The notes beneath the pieces are model-generated. The model was not told where the DNA came from. It searched no databases and saw only the letters and a program-made list of their open reading frames with translations. The position numbers and the translations under genes are program-made. This document shows positions 43,595 through 52,110 of a stretch of 55,454 bases of DNA, one piece after another. Numbering within the stretch: position 1 is the first letter of the stretch; every line of letters begins with the position of its first letter. Origin of the DNA: Lachnospiraceae bacterium (GTDB taxonomy: Bacteria; Bacillota; Clostridia; Lachnospirales; Lachnospiraceae); assembly GCA_009774145.1 (NCBI GenBank), contig VSND01000026.1, positions 1 through 55,454 on the forward strand. The letters are read 5' to 3'.

Positions 43595-45112
43595 ATGAAA
43601 CAGTTTTCCATATTCTTAAAAGGGACGCTGATCCTGACCATCGCCGGACTTCTGAGCCGCTTTCTTGGATTCTTCTATAAGATATTCCTTGCACAGGCTC
43701 TGGGTGCGGAAGGAATGGGGATCTATCAGTTGATTTTTCCCGTCTTTTCTGTATGTCATGCACTGACCACTTCCGGTATGGAGACCGCCATTTCCCGTTT
43801 TACCGCATTTGCCCGCAGGGAAGAGAAAGATTCCTGGCTCTATGCCGGGCTTTTTATGTCACTTCTGGCTTCCACGGCTGCCGGACTGATTCTGTGGAGC
43901 CAGTCCGCATTTATCGCAGAAAAACTGCTCCATGAAGTCCGCTGCGAGCCGCTTCTCAGGATTCTGGCAGCAGCCGTTCCTCTGTCTGCCATCCATTCCT
44001 GCTTTGCCGGGGCATGGATTGGCAGAAAACAGACCGGCATCCCGGCGGCCGCACAGCTTCTGGAGCAGATCCTGCGCATCGGAACCGTCTGGCTGCTGTG
44101 CAGCATCCATATACAGCAGGGAAGACCCATCACTCCCGCTCTGGCCGTCTTCGGGCTTCTGGCAGGAGAAGCCGGAAGCGCGCTTTTCATGCTGACACTT
44201 ACAGGTGGAAACCGTACAGTTCTTATACATCCGGCAAAATATCTGGACAAATGCCGTTCCCTGCTCCGAATGGCCCTGCCTCTGACGGGAAACCGGTTGA
44301 GTCTTACCATCCTGCAGAGCGCCGAAGCCGTCCTGATCCCGTTAAGCCTTCAAAAATCCGGACTGACCACCGCAGAAGCCCTCAGCATGTACGGAATCCT
44401 GACCGGTATGGCGCTTTCCTTTTTGATGTTTCCCAACGCCGTCACCGCTTCGATCTCAGCCATGCTGCTTCCGGTCATTTCGGAGGAACAGGCAAAAGGA
44501 AATACCCGCGGCATTTCTGCAGCCATTGAATATACGATCCAGTTCGGTCTGACCATCGGTATCCTCTGCATGGGCATCTTTCTGCATTTTGGCGGCAGTC
44601 TGGGAACCATCCTGTTCCACGAAAAACTGGCCGGTGAATTTCTGGTTACTCTGTCCTGGATCTGTCCGGTCCTGTACCTGACAGGAAATCTAAACAGCAT
44701 CCTCCATGGGCTGGGCAAGACCTCGGTCACTTTTTTCAACCAGCTTGCCTCCATTCTGGTCCGGATTCTGTTCATTGTATGGTTTGTCCCGCCTTATGGC
44801 ATTCAGGGTGTACTCTGGGGCCTCCTTGCCAGCCAGCTCCTTTTATGCCTTCTTGGTATCCGGGCAGTCGCTCCCTGTGTAAATCCTACCATGGGACTGG
44901 ATATCCTGATCCTGAAACCCCTCGCCGCGCTCTTTCTGTCCATAGGAGGAATCGACTTGTTCAAACGCCTGTTTCCTGCTCTCCGGTTCGGACTGGAAGT
45001 TCTGGACCTGATCGTCAGCATCTGCATGGTGGCTGCCGCGTATTTTATCATCCTGATCCTGTTCGGAGCCTGGAAGTTCCTGAGACTGTCCCTGAAAAAA
45101 GGGAGTAAATGA
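43595..45112 (+). CDS. spoVB: SpoVB-like lipid/oligosaccharide flippase
   Basis: This 505-residue polytopic membrane protein (12-14 helices) belongs to the MATE-like polysaccharide flippase (MVF) superfamily. The N-terminus KGTLILTIAGLLSRFLGFFY and the segment ALGAEGMGIYQLIFPVFSVC are characteristic of SpoVB, which acts in spore cortex peptidoglycan synthesis in Bacillus. The ATG at 43595 (AAAGAG six bases upstream) is preferred; a frame from 43565 has no ribosome binding site. SpoVB, YkvU and MurJ-like paralogues are hard to separate, so the symbol is tentative. Confidence 0.82.
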   Translation: MKQFSIFLKGTLILTIAGLLSRFLGFFYKIFLAQALGAEGMGIYQLIFPVFSVCHALTTSGMETAISRFTAFARREEKDSWLYAGLFMSLLASTAAGLILWSQSAFIAEKLLHEVRCEPLLRILAAAVPLSAIHSCFAGAWIGRKQTGIPAAAQLLEQILRIGTVWLLCSIHIQQGRPITPALAVFGLLAGEAGSALFMLTLTGGNRTVLIHPAKYLDKCRSLLRMALPLTGNRLSLTILQSAEAVLIPLSLQKSGLTTAEALSMYGILTGMALSFLMFPNAVTASISAMLLPVISEEQAKGNTRGISAAIEYTIQFGLTIGILCMGIFLHFGGSLGTILFHEKLAGEFLVTLSWICPVLYLTGNLNSILHGLGKTSVTFFNQLASILVRILFIVWFVPPYGIQGVLWGLLASQLLLCLLGIRAVAPCVNPTMGLDILILKPLAALFLSIGGIDLFKRLFPALRFGLEVLDLIVSICMVAAAYFIILILFGAWKFLRLSLKKGSK

Positions 45113-45119
45113 TTTCATT

Positions 45120-45137
45120 CCGCCCTTTGCAGGGCGG
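45120..45137 (+). terminator. weak terminator after spoVB-like gene
   Basis: CCGCCC (45120-45125) and GGGCGG (45132-45137) pair around TTTGCA, followed by GCAGTCTTT. Confidence 0.45.
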
Positions 45138-45173
45138 GCAGTCTTTCCGAAATGGGTGATTGAATGTTCATAC

Positions 45174-45312
45174 AGATATTTTCCACAAACGCCAAAATAG
45201 GCGCACCAGAACAGGAAAACAGGAAGCCGCTTCCTGTTTTCCTGTTCTGGTGCGCCGCCTGTTATGAACGGCTGTTATTCTGTTTCGCAAACCCGTTTTA
45301 TAAAAATATCTC
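45174..45312. repeat. palindromic element: perfect 27-bp inverted repeat with imperfect outer repeats
   Basis: A perfect 27-bp inverted repeat (45200-45226 and 45230-45256, arms beginning GGCGCACCAGAACAGG) encloses the 3-base loop CCG. Further out, AGATATTTTCCACAAACG (from 45174) matches the reverse complement of 45295-45312 at about 15 of 18 positions. This nested symmetry resembles a small non-autonomous mobile element. No target duplication is evident. No gene is seen in 45113-45390. Confidence 0.55.
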
Positions 45313-45390
45313 TTTTCGAAAAAGTGTTCCCATTAACTGCTCCGCAAACCAGAATCAGTTATCATCATAATTGTCGATTGCATTTTTCTG

Positions 45391-46377
45391 TCATTCAAGC
45401 CCAAGCCATTCTTTTACTGTTTCTACAGCATATCCTACTCCCTGAGCAATCTTTTCAACATCCACTCCAAGATTATAAAAGTTTCCAGCAGCTTCCTTAG
45501 CTTTTTTCAACTCACCGTCCCGTTCTGATTCTTTCCTCATTTCCTGAATTGCCTGGCACACATCAACCACCTCCTCACTTTCATCATATTTCAAACCAGT
45601 ATGTGTGATTGTCTCAATCACATCTGCCGCCCGGCGCTCCACTTCCCGGAACCGCTTTTCGTTGGTCTCCAGTATCCTGCTCAAGTTATCCCTGTCTTTT
45701 GAATACTTGATGAAGAGCATGACCTCCCGCAGGCTGGACTGGAATTTCATAATCTCCTCATCTGCCATCTGCGCCGGGGCAATCAGCCGAACATGATAAT
45801 TGTCCAGGAAGGAAAATATCTTCGGGTCTTTCACATCCATCATGTCAAAGAGGCTTAACGGACCATCCCATGCATCCGGAGAAAAATAAAGCATGACCGT
45901 TACAGAAGGAACCAGTTTGTCACTCTTCCAGAATCCGCTTAAAAATTCTCCGGAATTTGGCTTTCCCAGCCCTGCTGCCGAAGCGTCCCCTTTCTGTTCC
46001 TTTGCCTGCTTCATCGCCCTGCGGTGCGACCTTGCAGCCTCTTCCACCTGTCCAGCATATTCGATTGCATCGTACAGGTTGTTTTTTACCGCAGCCGCAT
46101 AATGTATCTCAGCCTGAGCCTCTATCCCATAAAGAACGTATTCCAAATTCCCATCTGTCATGGCTGTAAACAGTTTCTGTGCGTCACGGAACTTCTGCAC
46201 AGGCACTGCCGCCCCATCTGCCCCATAAGGGAGGGCAATCTCTGTTGGATCGCGTTCTTCCAGCTGCTCCGGACAAATCACCTGTTCCCCATCGTGGATA
46301 TAATAATTGAACACATCCGCAAACACGGCTGCATCTGATAGATAGTCTTTTGTGATTGTATCTGCTTTCAACGGCAT
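45391..46377 (-). CDS. Rpn-family recombination-promoting nuclease/putative transposase
   Basis: This ~328-residue protein is of the Rpn/PDDEXK_2 (YhgA-like) kind. Family features are the N-terminal ADTITKDYLSDAAVFADVFN, the catalytic region VLYGIEAQAEIHYAAAVKNN (E-x-Q variant of E-x-K), YDAIEYAGQVEEAARSHR and the C-terminal VEKIAQGVGYAVETVKEWLG. The start at 46377 has AGGCGG upstream; the frame continues to 46428. Rpn proteins are DNA endonucleases linked to horizontal transfer. It is flanked by the palindromic element on one side and a hairpin cluster on the other. Confidence 0.82.
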   Translation of the reverse strand: MPLKADTITKDYLSDAAVFADVFNYYIHDGEQVICPEQLEERDPTEIALPYGADGAAVPVQKFRDAQKLFTAMTDGNLEYVLYGIEAQAEIHYAAAVKNNLYDAIEYAGQVEEAARSHRRAMKQAKEQKGDASAAGLGKPNSGEFLSGFWKSDKLVPSVTVMLYFSPDAWDGPLSLFDMMDVKDPKIFSFLDNYHVRLIAPAQMADEEIMKFQSSLREVMLFIKYSKDRDNLSRILETNEKRFREVERRAADVIETITHTGLKYDESEEVVDVCQAIQEMRKESERDGELKKAKEAAGNFYNLGVDVEKIAQGVGYAVETVKEWLGLE

Positions 46378-46491
46378 CCACCGCCTTTCTGCATAAAATG
46401 TATGGCAGGCATTCCGTGAAATTCTCACCTCTGCTACAATTTCATTATACTAAAGAAGCCGCTTTTTTTCAAGCATATCAAAACCCTGGGT

Positions 46492-46592
46492 TTGGGGTGC
46501 TGCCCCAACAGGCAGAAACGGCGGTTTCCGCCGTTTCGAGTCTTTGCGGGAACAAAGACACTGCCTGCCAGTCAGGTGAAAGTCCTGCAGTG
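46492..46592. repeat. cluster of four consecutive hairpins
   Basis: In 100 bp there are four stems: TTGGGG/CCCCAA (46492-46508), GAAACGGCGG/CCGCCGTTTC (46515-46537), GTCTTTG/CAAAGAC (46540-46559) and CACTGC/GCAGTG (46559-46592, with CAGG/CCTG inside). The last includes GGTGAAAGTCCTG, which recalls group II intron or other mobile RNA sequence. No reverse transcriptase is present. It fills the gap between the Rpn gene and the ankyrin gene (46378-46676). Confidence 0.5.
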
Positions 46593-46616
46593 AGGATTGA
46601 ACGCCGGTTGGCATTA

Positions 46617-46625
46617 TGCTATACT
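46617..46625 (+). promoter_or_regulatory. extended -10 promoter of the ankyrin gene
   Basis: TGCTATACT fits TGnTATAAT with one mismatch. No clear -35 is present. It lies about 50 bp before the GTG start. Confidence 0.4.
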
Positions 46626-46676
46626 TGAGTAAAATCAATTTGAAAAAAATGAGATATGGAGAGAGGGGAAGATATT

Positions 46677-47747
46677 GTGAAAAAACGAAAAACACTTCCG
46701 AAAGAGATGAAGGAACTTTTAGAAAATGGCGATATTGCGGCATTAAAGGACCAGTTTTTACGGTGTGATCCCAATGCTGTTACCGGAAAATACGGCTCTA
46801 ATATTTTCTCCTTGACGCCCCTGCCCCGTGAATTTGCTTTTTGGGCAAAAGAGCAGGGCGCGGATGTGAATTTCAAGGATCACTACGGGAAAACGCCTGT
46901 TTTTAATCATGCTTCATTCTGGAACGGTGATGTTCAGCTTCTCATTGATCTGGGCGCGGAAGTCAATGTGGCTCAGGACGACGGTACGACACCCCTCCAT
47001 TTGGCCGCATTGTGTGGCCGTGCAAACGCAGTAAAAGCCCTGTTGAAAGCCGGTGTGGACGTGAATGTCAAATCAGGCCCCATGGCCTGGCCGGGATTTC
47101 TTACCCCGCTGGAAGAAACACTCCTGCAAGACCGTCTGCCCTATCCGCTGCTGTTGGAGATCTGCCAGCTTCTACTGGATCATGGGGCAGAGATTACAGA
47201 GCGATGTCGGGAGTTTCTGGGTAAGTCTGCGGAACGGTTTCAGCGGGTCAGGCGCGGAATTACTGATCCGGAGTTTCTGCATGGTCAAATAGAAGGACTG
47301 GAACGCCTCTGCCAGATCTTTGATGTGGAACCGGCTGGAGAGATCGCTTTTCATGATGGGGTCTCTCCGATCCTTGTGCCGGAAGAAAGCAAAACTGAGG
47401 CATTTCGATGGCTTTGGAACTACCTCGTCCCGCCCAGCGGAAAGGCGCAGACCGCCCAGGGCGAGGCTATCCGTATTGCAGGGCGTGTTGACCACGAAAT
47501 TACTTCCAACGGCGGCATGAACTGGGACAGCGATTACAGAAAAATGCTGCGGGTATTTCCCCAATACCTGCGTTTGGGGAATCCGCTCAGAGATGAGGAT
47601 ATTGCCCAGGCGGAACGGATCGCCCATCTTTTGAAAGACAGCCGGGATGATGGAACTTTAAGTATGCAGTTGTGCGCTTACGCGGTTGCCTGGGTGCTGT
47701 TGAATCCGAAGGTATTGCCTCCGTTGGGGGCAGACTATTCAAGATAG
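46677..47747 (+). CDS. ankyrin-repeat protein with unknown C-terminal domain
   Basis: This 356-residue protein starts at GTG (GAGGGG eight bases upstream). Residues ~20-165 form ankyrin-type repeats: GADVNFKDHYGKTPVFNHAS, GAEVNVAQDDGTTPLHLAAL, RANAVKALLKAGVDVNVK and LLLDHGAEITE. The C-terminal ~170 residues (from about 190) match no family I recognise; they include RWLWNYLVPPSGKAQTAQGE and GRVDHEITSNGGMNWDSDYR, a layout seen in small immunity-like or housekeeping proteins of Firmicutes. There is no signal peptide, so it is cytoplasmic. The function is unknown. Confidence 0.75.
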   Translation: MKKRKTLPKEMKELLENGDIAALKDQFLRCDPNAVTGKYGSNIFSLTPLPREFAFWAKEQGADVNFKDHYGKTPVFNHASFWNGDVQLLIDLGAEVNVAQDDGTTPLHLAALCGRANAVKALLKAGVDVNVKSGPMAWPGFLTPLEETLLQDRLPYPLLLEICQLLLDHGAEITERCREFLGKSAERFQRVRRGITDPEFLHGQIEGLERLCQIFDVEPAGEIAFHDGVSPILVPEESKTEAFRWLWNYLVPPSGKAQTAQGEAIRIAGRVDHEITSNGGMNWDSDYRKMLRVFPQYLRLGNPLRDEDIAQAERIAHLLKDSRDDGTLSMQLCAYAVAWVLLNPKVLPPLGADYSR

Positions 47748-47775
47748 TGCGGTTCTTAATCACTGTCCGTTTTCT

Positions 47776-47804
47776 GGGACTTTCATCTTTTGGGTGAAAG
47801 TCCC
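47776..47804 (+). terminator. hairpin after the ankyrin gene
   Basis: GGGACTTTCA (47776-47785) and TGAAAGTCCC (47795-47804) form a perfect 10-bp stem with a 9-base loop. The U-run is weak (CCTTGT). Confidence 0.55.
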
Positions 47805-47874
47805 CTTGTATCACCGTCTTCTGCAAAACTTCCGATGTTTACCTCCGGCTCAGTATCACGCTTTGGATTTTTCA

Positions 47875-47903
47875 TTTACAATCCCCAAAACTTATACTAT
47901 ACT
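47875..47903 (+). promoter_or_regulatory. promoter of the DAHP synthase gene
   Basis: TTTACA (47875-47880), 17 bp, TATACT (47898-47903). The short leader to 47942 carries AAAGGAGA and no obvious riboswitch. Confidence 0.65.
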
Positions 47904-47942
47904 TAATACTGGTTTTAAAAAACAAAAACAAAGGAGAACATC

Positions 47943-48971
47943 ATGGGATTCACATTCAATAGAAAATTACCGATTCCAAAAGAGATCAAGGCGGATTATC
48001 CGCTTTCTGCCAACGGCAGGCTTCAGAAAGAACAAAGAGACAGGGAGATCAGAGACGTGATCACGGGGGCGGATGACCGTTTTCTGATCATTGTCGGCCC
48101 CTGTTCTGCGGACAACGAAACGGCCGTCATGGATTATCTGCACCGTCTGGTTCCTCTTCAGGAGAAGATCAGGGACAAATGTATCATCATCCCCAGAATC
48201 TATACCAACAAGCCGCGTACGACCGGAGAGGGCTATAAAGGCATGGTGCATCAGCCCAATCCGGAGACCGCGCCGGATCTGCTGGAAGGCCTGATCGCCA
48301 TTCGGAAACTGCATATCCGAAACATCGAAGAGACCGGCCTGACCGCGGCGGACGAGATGCTCTATCCGGAAAACTGGTGGTATCTGACCGACCTGCTCTC
48401 CTACGTGGCAGTCGGCGCCCGTTCCGTGGAAGACCAGCACCACCGTATGACGGTCAGCGGCTTCGATGTTCCTGCAGGCATGAAGAATCCCACCAGCGGA
48501 CATATGAGCGTCATGCTGAATTCTGTCGTCGCCGCACAGCATGCCCACTCCTTCATCTACCGCGGCTGGGACGTGGACACCACCGGCAATCCGCTGGCAC
48601 ATACGATTCTCAGAGGAGCGGTCAATAAACGCGGCGCTGTACTTCCCAATTATCATTATGAGGACCTTCGTCTTCTCAGTGAACTCTATGCCCAGACTGC
48701 CCTCCAGAACCCGGCCTGTATCGTGGATGTGAATCATTCCAACTCCAACAAGCAGTATCTGGAGCAGATCCGGATCTCCAAAGAAATCCTGAACAGCCGC
48801 CGTTACAGCGACGATATCCATAAACTGGTCAAGGGACTGATGATCGAAAGCTACATTGAAGACGGCTGCCAGGGCATCCATGACAAGATCTACGGCAAAT
48901 CCATCACCGACCCGTGTCTGGGCTGGGAGAAAACAGAACGCCTGATCTATGATATTGCAGAAAACTGCTGA
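47943..48971 (+). CDS. aroF: 3-deoxy-7-phosphoheptulonate synthase (type I)
   Basis: This 342-residue enzyme condenses phosphoenolpyruvate and erythrose 4-phosphate in the first step of aromatic amino acid synthesis. AroG/F/H-type motifs are present: FLIIVGPCSADN, IIPRIYTNKPRTTGEGYKGM, GARSVEDQHHRMTVSG, VPAGMKNPTSGHMSVM and IVDVNHSNSNKQY. AAAGGAG precedes the ATG. It is monocistronic with its own promoter. The paralogue letter (F, G or H) and feedback specificity cannot be decided. Confidence 0.93.
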   Translation: MGFTFNRKLPIPKEIKADYPLSANGRLQKEQRDREIRDVITGADDRFLIIVGPCSADNETAVMDYLHRLVPLQEKIRDKCIIIPRIYTNKPRTTGEGYKGMVHQPNPETAPDLLEGLIAIRKLHIRNIEETGLTAADEMLYPENWWYLTDLLSYVAVGARSVEDQHHRMTVSGFDVPAGMKNPTSGHMSVMLNSVVAAQHAHSFIYRGWDVDTTGNPLAHTILRGAVNKRGAVLPNYHYEDLRLLSELYAQTALQNPACIVDVNHSNSNKQYLEQIRISKEILNSRRYSDDIHKLVKGLMIESYIEDGCQGIHDKIYGKSITDPCLGWEKTERLIYDIAENC

Positions 48972-49016
48972 TCCTGAATTCTGTCAAAAAATTAACAATC
49001 ATTCTGCTGCTGGACA

Positions 49017-49066
49017 TGATATAATAAATTACACAGGCAGGTCATCTGTTCACAACAGATGACCTG
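49017..49066 (+). promoter_or_regulatory. extended -10 promoter with a hairpin at the transcript start
   Basis: TGATATAAT (49017-49025) is an extended -10. Immediately downstream, CAGGTCATCTGTT (49038-49050) pairs perfectly with 49054-49066, and ACACAG/CTGTGT extends the stem. There is no U-run, so it may be a structured 5' end for the next gene or a terminator for aroF. Confidence 0.4.
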
Positions 49067-49101
49067 TGCTGTGTGCTGCTGATTTTATGTGAGGTATCTT
49101 T

Positions 49102-49593
49102 ATGTTTACATTTTCATTCCATCCAGACTTCCATAAACAGAGCACCCGGCGGCTGACCGCAGGAGGCTTTGGAAAAGTCTATGATATCGCTTCGGACGGA
49201 ATTCCCTTTCTGGAAATTGAGACTAATCCCAACTCCTGGAATCCTTTTAATGCAGCGTGGTTTTTTCAGCAGTGTTTTTGTATTGGCAGCGGGAACGAAG
49301 TATATTTCATCCATCTGCAGACCGGGAAGATCAAAACCGTTTCGTGCGACATGTATTTTGGTTCTTTCCATATTCACAAAGACCGGTTGTATATTGCATC
49401 CAGTTCCCGGCTGTTCTGTTTCGACTCAGACTGCGAACTGGTCTGGAAATCCGAAGAAATTGCTGTTGACGGCGTTATCGTGAATGATTTTTCAGAAACT
49501 GCTCTGTCCGTATCCTGTGAAACAGATCCGCCCGGCGGCTGGATTTCGTGTCAGCTCTCTCTTTATAACGGAAAACTCTTATCTTCTGTATAA
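49102..49593 (+). CDS. uncharacterised 163-residue protein
   Basis: The protein starts MFTFSFHPDFHKQSTRRLTA and is rich in aromatic and beta-forming residues. Short repeated units resembling propeller or WD-like strands (EVYFIHLQTGKIKTVSCD, RLYIASSSRLFCFDSDCELV, ISCQLSLYNGKLLSSV) suggest a small beta-propeller-like fold. There is no signal peptide and no known family. It ends in a 15-bp convergent overlap with the histidine kinase gene. The function is not known. Confidence 0.6.
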   Translation: MFTFSFHPDFHKQSTRRLTAGGFGKVYDIASDGIPFLEIETNPNSWNPFNAAWFFQQCFCIGSGNEVYFIHLQTGKIKTVSCDMYFGSFHIHKDRLYIASSSRLFCFDSDCELVWKSEEIAVDGVIVNDFSETALSVSCETDPPGGWISCQLSLYNGKLLSSV

Positions 49594-51375
49594 TCTGCTG
49601 CCACGCCTCTGCTTCTCCTTTCGGACCACCGCCATAACGCCGTCCTTCGTATTCCCGATTTCCAGAGAAAGTCCCTGAAGGGTCAGGATCCGTTTTGCCA
49701 GATACAGTCCCAGTCCTGTATGCCTCCCGCTGCGGCTTTCATCTCCCCGATAGAACATCTCAAAGGCATGCTCCAGCTGTTCTTTGGAAAGCAGTGTTCC
49801 GGTGTTCTCAATGGTACAGGACTGTGCGTTGACCGCGATCCGGATTTTCCCGTCCTGCCGGTTATACATGACCGCATTATTAAGCAGATTACCAAGCGCC
49901 CTGGCCAGATAAGCCCGGTCGCCTTCCAGAATCAGGTCCTCTTTTATATCGCACCGGATTTCGATCTGTTTTTCAGCAGCCATCACCTGAAGTTCTTCCA
50001 GTTCTTTCTGGAGCACATCTGCCAGAGAGAGCCTGTCTCTCTTTAACACAGGCTTCCCGGAATCCATTCTGGATATGGTGATCATCTCTGCCGCCAGTTC
50101 ATCCATCTTCGCCGTCTGCCCGATGATCTGCTGCAGATAGTACTCCCGTTTCTCTTCATTGATCTGCTCCTGCAGATTCTCGGCAAATCCCCGGATGATT
50201 CCCAGAGGCGTCTTCAGTTCATGCGCCATGGCATTGGTAAAATCCCGTCGGTTTTCCTCCAGCGCCGCCTGCTTTTTGTAAGTCCGGCCGATCACATGAA
50301 GAACTTTCCAGATGCAGGCGAACATCAGGATACCGCAACTTAAACAGACATATTTCATATTATCCATCGCCGCAAGCCACGGATGGCTGTCATATGCAAG
50401 AATCATGGAATAACCGGAACCAGATCCTGCTGCCAGCGGTATGACGACTTTTTTCCATCGGTCTCTGGTATCTGAACTATTGTAGTCTTCTGCATTTTCC
50501 CCGGACAATTCCGGAAAATCATCCGGAAAATCATGCAGATATTCATTCTCATCCCAGCACTTCCATGCATCGTATCCGTTGCTCATATAAGGAAACAGAT
50601 TTCCCATATACAGGCTGTTTCGTATAAAACCGCTTCCTTTCGGCGGCACTGTCTCTCCCCACTGCCACACAATTTCCCCATCGGTCAGATAATACAGCGC
50701 ATCCGGATAAGCCATATCCGGATAAACACTGCATGTTTCTCCAGTCAGCGGATCCTTCACAGGCTCACCTTCTCTCTCCCAGCGCTTCTTCTGCACAAAC
50801 AATCCATAAGGTTCTCTGCTTTCGGACGCAATATATATGGTAAAATCATATTCCTCAAACGAATCCGGCGCTCCAGCAGCCTCTTCCGTATTCATCTTTT
50901 TCATACTTTCTTCGGTTTTCTGAAAAAAGAGAGCCACATATTCCGCCAGTTCTTCCGTTTCTTCCTCTGTCAGATAATCCTCAACCGGCCAGGATGCCGG
51001 CTGACTGTGGGAACTTCCATACGGATAGCCATACGCAATGCTGACGCTGTTCCCTGCTTCCGCGATTTTCTTTCCATCCCCATCATAGACTGCGCCGGAA
51101 AACTGCTGGTACCGGCTTCCATGCGCACACAGCGTCCCCAGCAGATACCGCGCAAACCGTTCTCTGAACGCATCATCGGTCCCTGACTCTTCCCCCACAG
51201 CCGCTTCCAGCATCTGAAGCATCTCACGGGCCTGCGTCTCCCTGCTCCAGTATGCCGTCTGAAATTCTTCCCGGTACCGGTCTGCTGCCAGCCAGGCAGA
51301 AAGTCCCATCGCTGTTATATAAACAGCCAGAAATCCGGTCACCACCGGTATCTTCCATCTTCTATTCTTTCTCAT
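49579..51375 (-). CDS. sensor histidine kinase
   Basis: This 598-residue membrane kinase has two transmembrane helices (about 9-29 and 340-360) flanking a ~310-residue extracellular sensor region of unknown ligand. The dimerisation/phosphoacceptor motif is AMAHELKTPLGIIRGFAENL. The ATPase boxes are NLLNNAVMYNRQDGKIRI (N box) and GRHTGLGLYLAKRIL (G2). The start overlaps the response regulator gene by 14 bases, so the two form a pair. No obvious target genes are adjacent. Confidence 0.92.
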   Translation of the reverse strand: MRKNRRWKIPVVTGFLAVYITAMGLSAWLAADRYREEFQTAYWSRETQAREMLQMLEAAVGEESGTDDAFRERFARYLLGTLCAHGSRYQQFSGAVYDGDGKKIAEAGNSVSIAYGYPYGSSHSQPASWPVEDYLTEEETEELAEYVALFFQKTEESMKKMNTEEAAGAPDSFEEYDFTIYIASESREPYGLFVQKKRWEREGEPVKDPLTGETCSVYPDMAYPDALYYLTDGEIVWQWGETVPPKGSGFIRNSLYMGNLFPYMSNGYDAWKCWDENEYLHDFPDDFPELSGENAEDYNSSDTRDRWKKVVIPLAAGSGSGYSMILAYDSHPWLAAMDNMKYVCLSCGILMFACIWKVLHVIGRTYKKQAALEENRRDFTNAMAHELKTPLGIIRGFAENLQEQINEEKREYYLQQIIGQTAKMDELAAEMITISRMDSGKPVLKRDRLSLADVLQKELEELQVMAAEKQIEIRCDIKEDLILEGDRAYLARALGNLLNNAVMYNRQDGKIRIAVNAQSCTIENTGTLLSKEQLEHAFEMFYRGDESRSGRHTGLGLYLAKRILTLQGLSLEIGNTKDGVMAVVRKEKQRRGSRLYRR

Positions 51376-52042
51376 CCTGTACCTCCATCCGATATCCCAG
51401 CTTATGTACGGTCCGGATCACACAGCCGCAGTCTCCCAGCGCTTTCCGAAGCTTTTTGATATGGCTGTCCACGACCCGCTCATTTCCTTCAAAATCATAT
51501 CCCCAGAACCGGATCAGCAGCTGTTCCCGGCTGTAGACCCGACCTGGATTTTCCAGAAGAAACAGAAAAATCTCGTATTCCTTCGGAGGCAGCGGTACCG
51601 GCTTTCCGGACTTCCAGACCTCATGGCTTCGGACATCGATTTCCAGCTCTCCCGCTTTTCGTCTGCTTAAGCCGCCTTTCCATGACCGTGCGATCAGAGC
51701 CTCGGCCTTTGCATACAGCACCGGAAGGGAAAAGGGCTTCGCCACATAGTCGTCCGCTCCCATGGAATAGCCGTTCAGCTGATCTTCCTCCATGACCCGC
51801 GCGGTTATAAAAATGACAGGAATGTCGCTTTCTTCCCGAATTTTACGGCATACTGTAAAACCGTTCATCCCCGGCATCATCACATCCAGCAGGATCAGAT
51901 GGAACTGTCTCTGCCCGAACCGTTCCAGCGCCTCCGGGCCGTTCCCGGCTGTCTCCGCCTCCCATCCTTTCCCTTTGAAATAGTCTGCTGCCGCCTCTGC
52001 CATCAGCGGGTCATCCTCCACGATCAGAAGCTGTTTTTTCAT
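51362..52042 (-). CDS. OmpR-family response regulator
   Basis: This 226-residue regulator has a receiver domain (KKQLLIVEDDPLMAEAAADY; phosphoacceptor in LILLDVMMPGMNGF; conserved Lys in YVAKPF) and a C-terminal winged helix (ELEIDVRSHEVWKSGKPVPL and the recognition region ERVVDSHIKKLRKALGD). The start at 52042 has GAGGTGGGA upstream; the frame runs to 52114 without support. It is the partner of the kinase encoded immediately downstream. Confidence 0.93.
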   Translation of the reverse strand: MKKQLLIVEDDPLMAEAAADYFKGKGWEAETAGNGPEALERFGQRQFHLILLDVMMPGMNGFTVCRKIREESDIPVIFITARVMEEDQLNGYSMGADDYVAKPFSLPVLYAKAEALIARSWKGGLSRRKAGELEIDVRSHEVWKSGKPVPLPPKEYEIFLFLLENPGRVYSREQLLIRFWGYDFEGNERVVDSHIKKLRKALGDCGCVIRTVHKLGYRMEVQDEKE

Positions 52043-52110
52043 ATTTCCCACCTCTTTCCATGTCTGCATTCTATCACGCAAATATGACTTTTCTGTGCCC
52101 ATAGTCAAGT

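Noticed and set aside
46492..46592. Complete group II intron
   Set aside because: No reverse transcriptase ORF, no recognisable domain V/VI and too short; only a resemblance in one stem remains.
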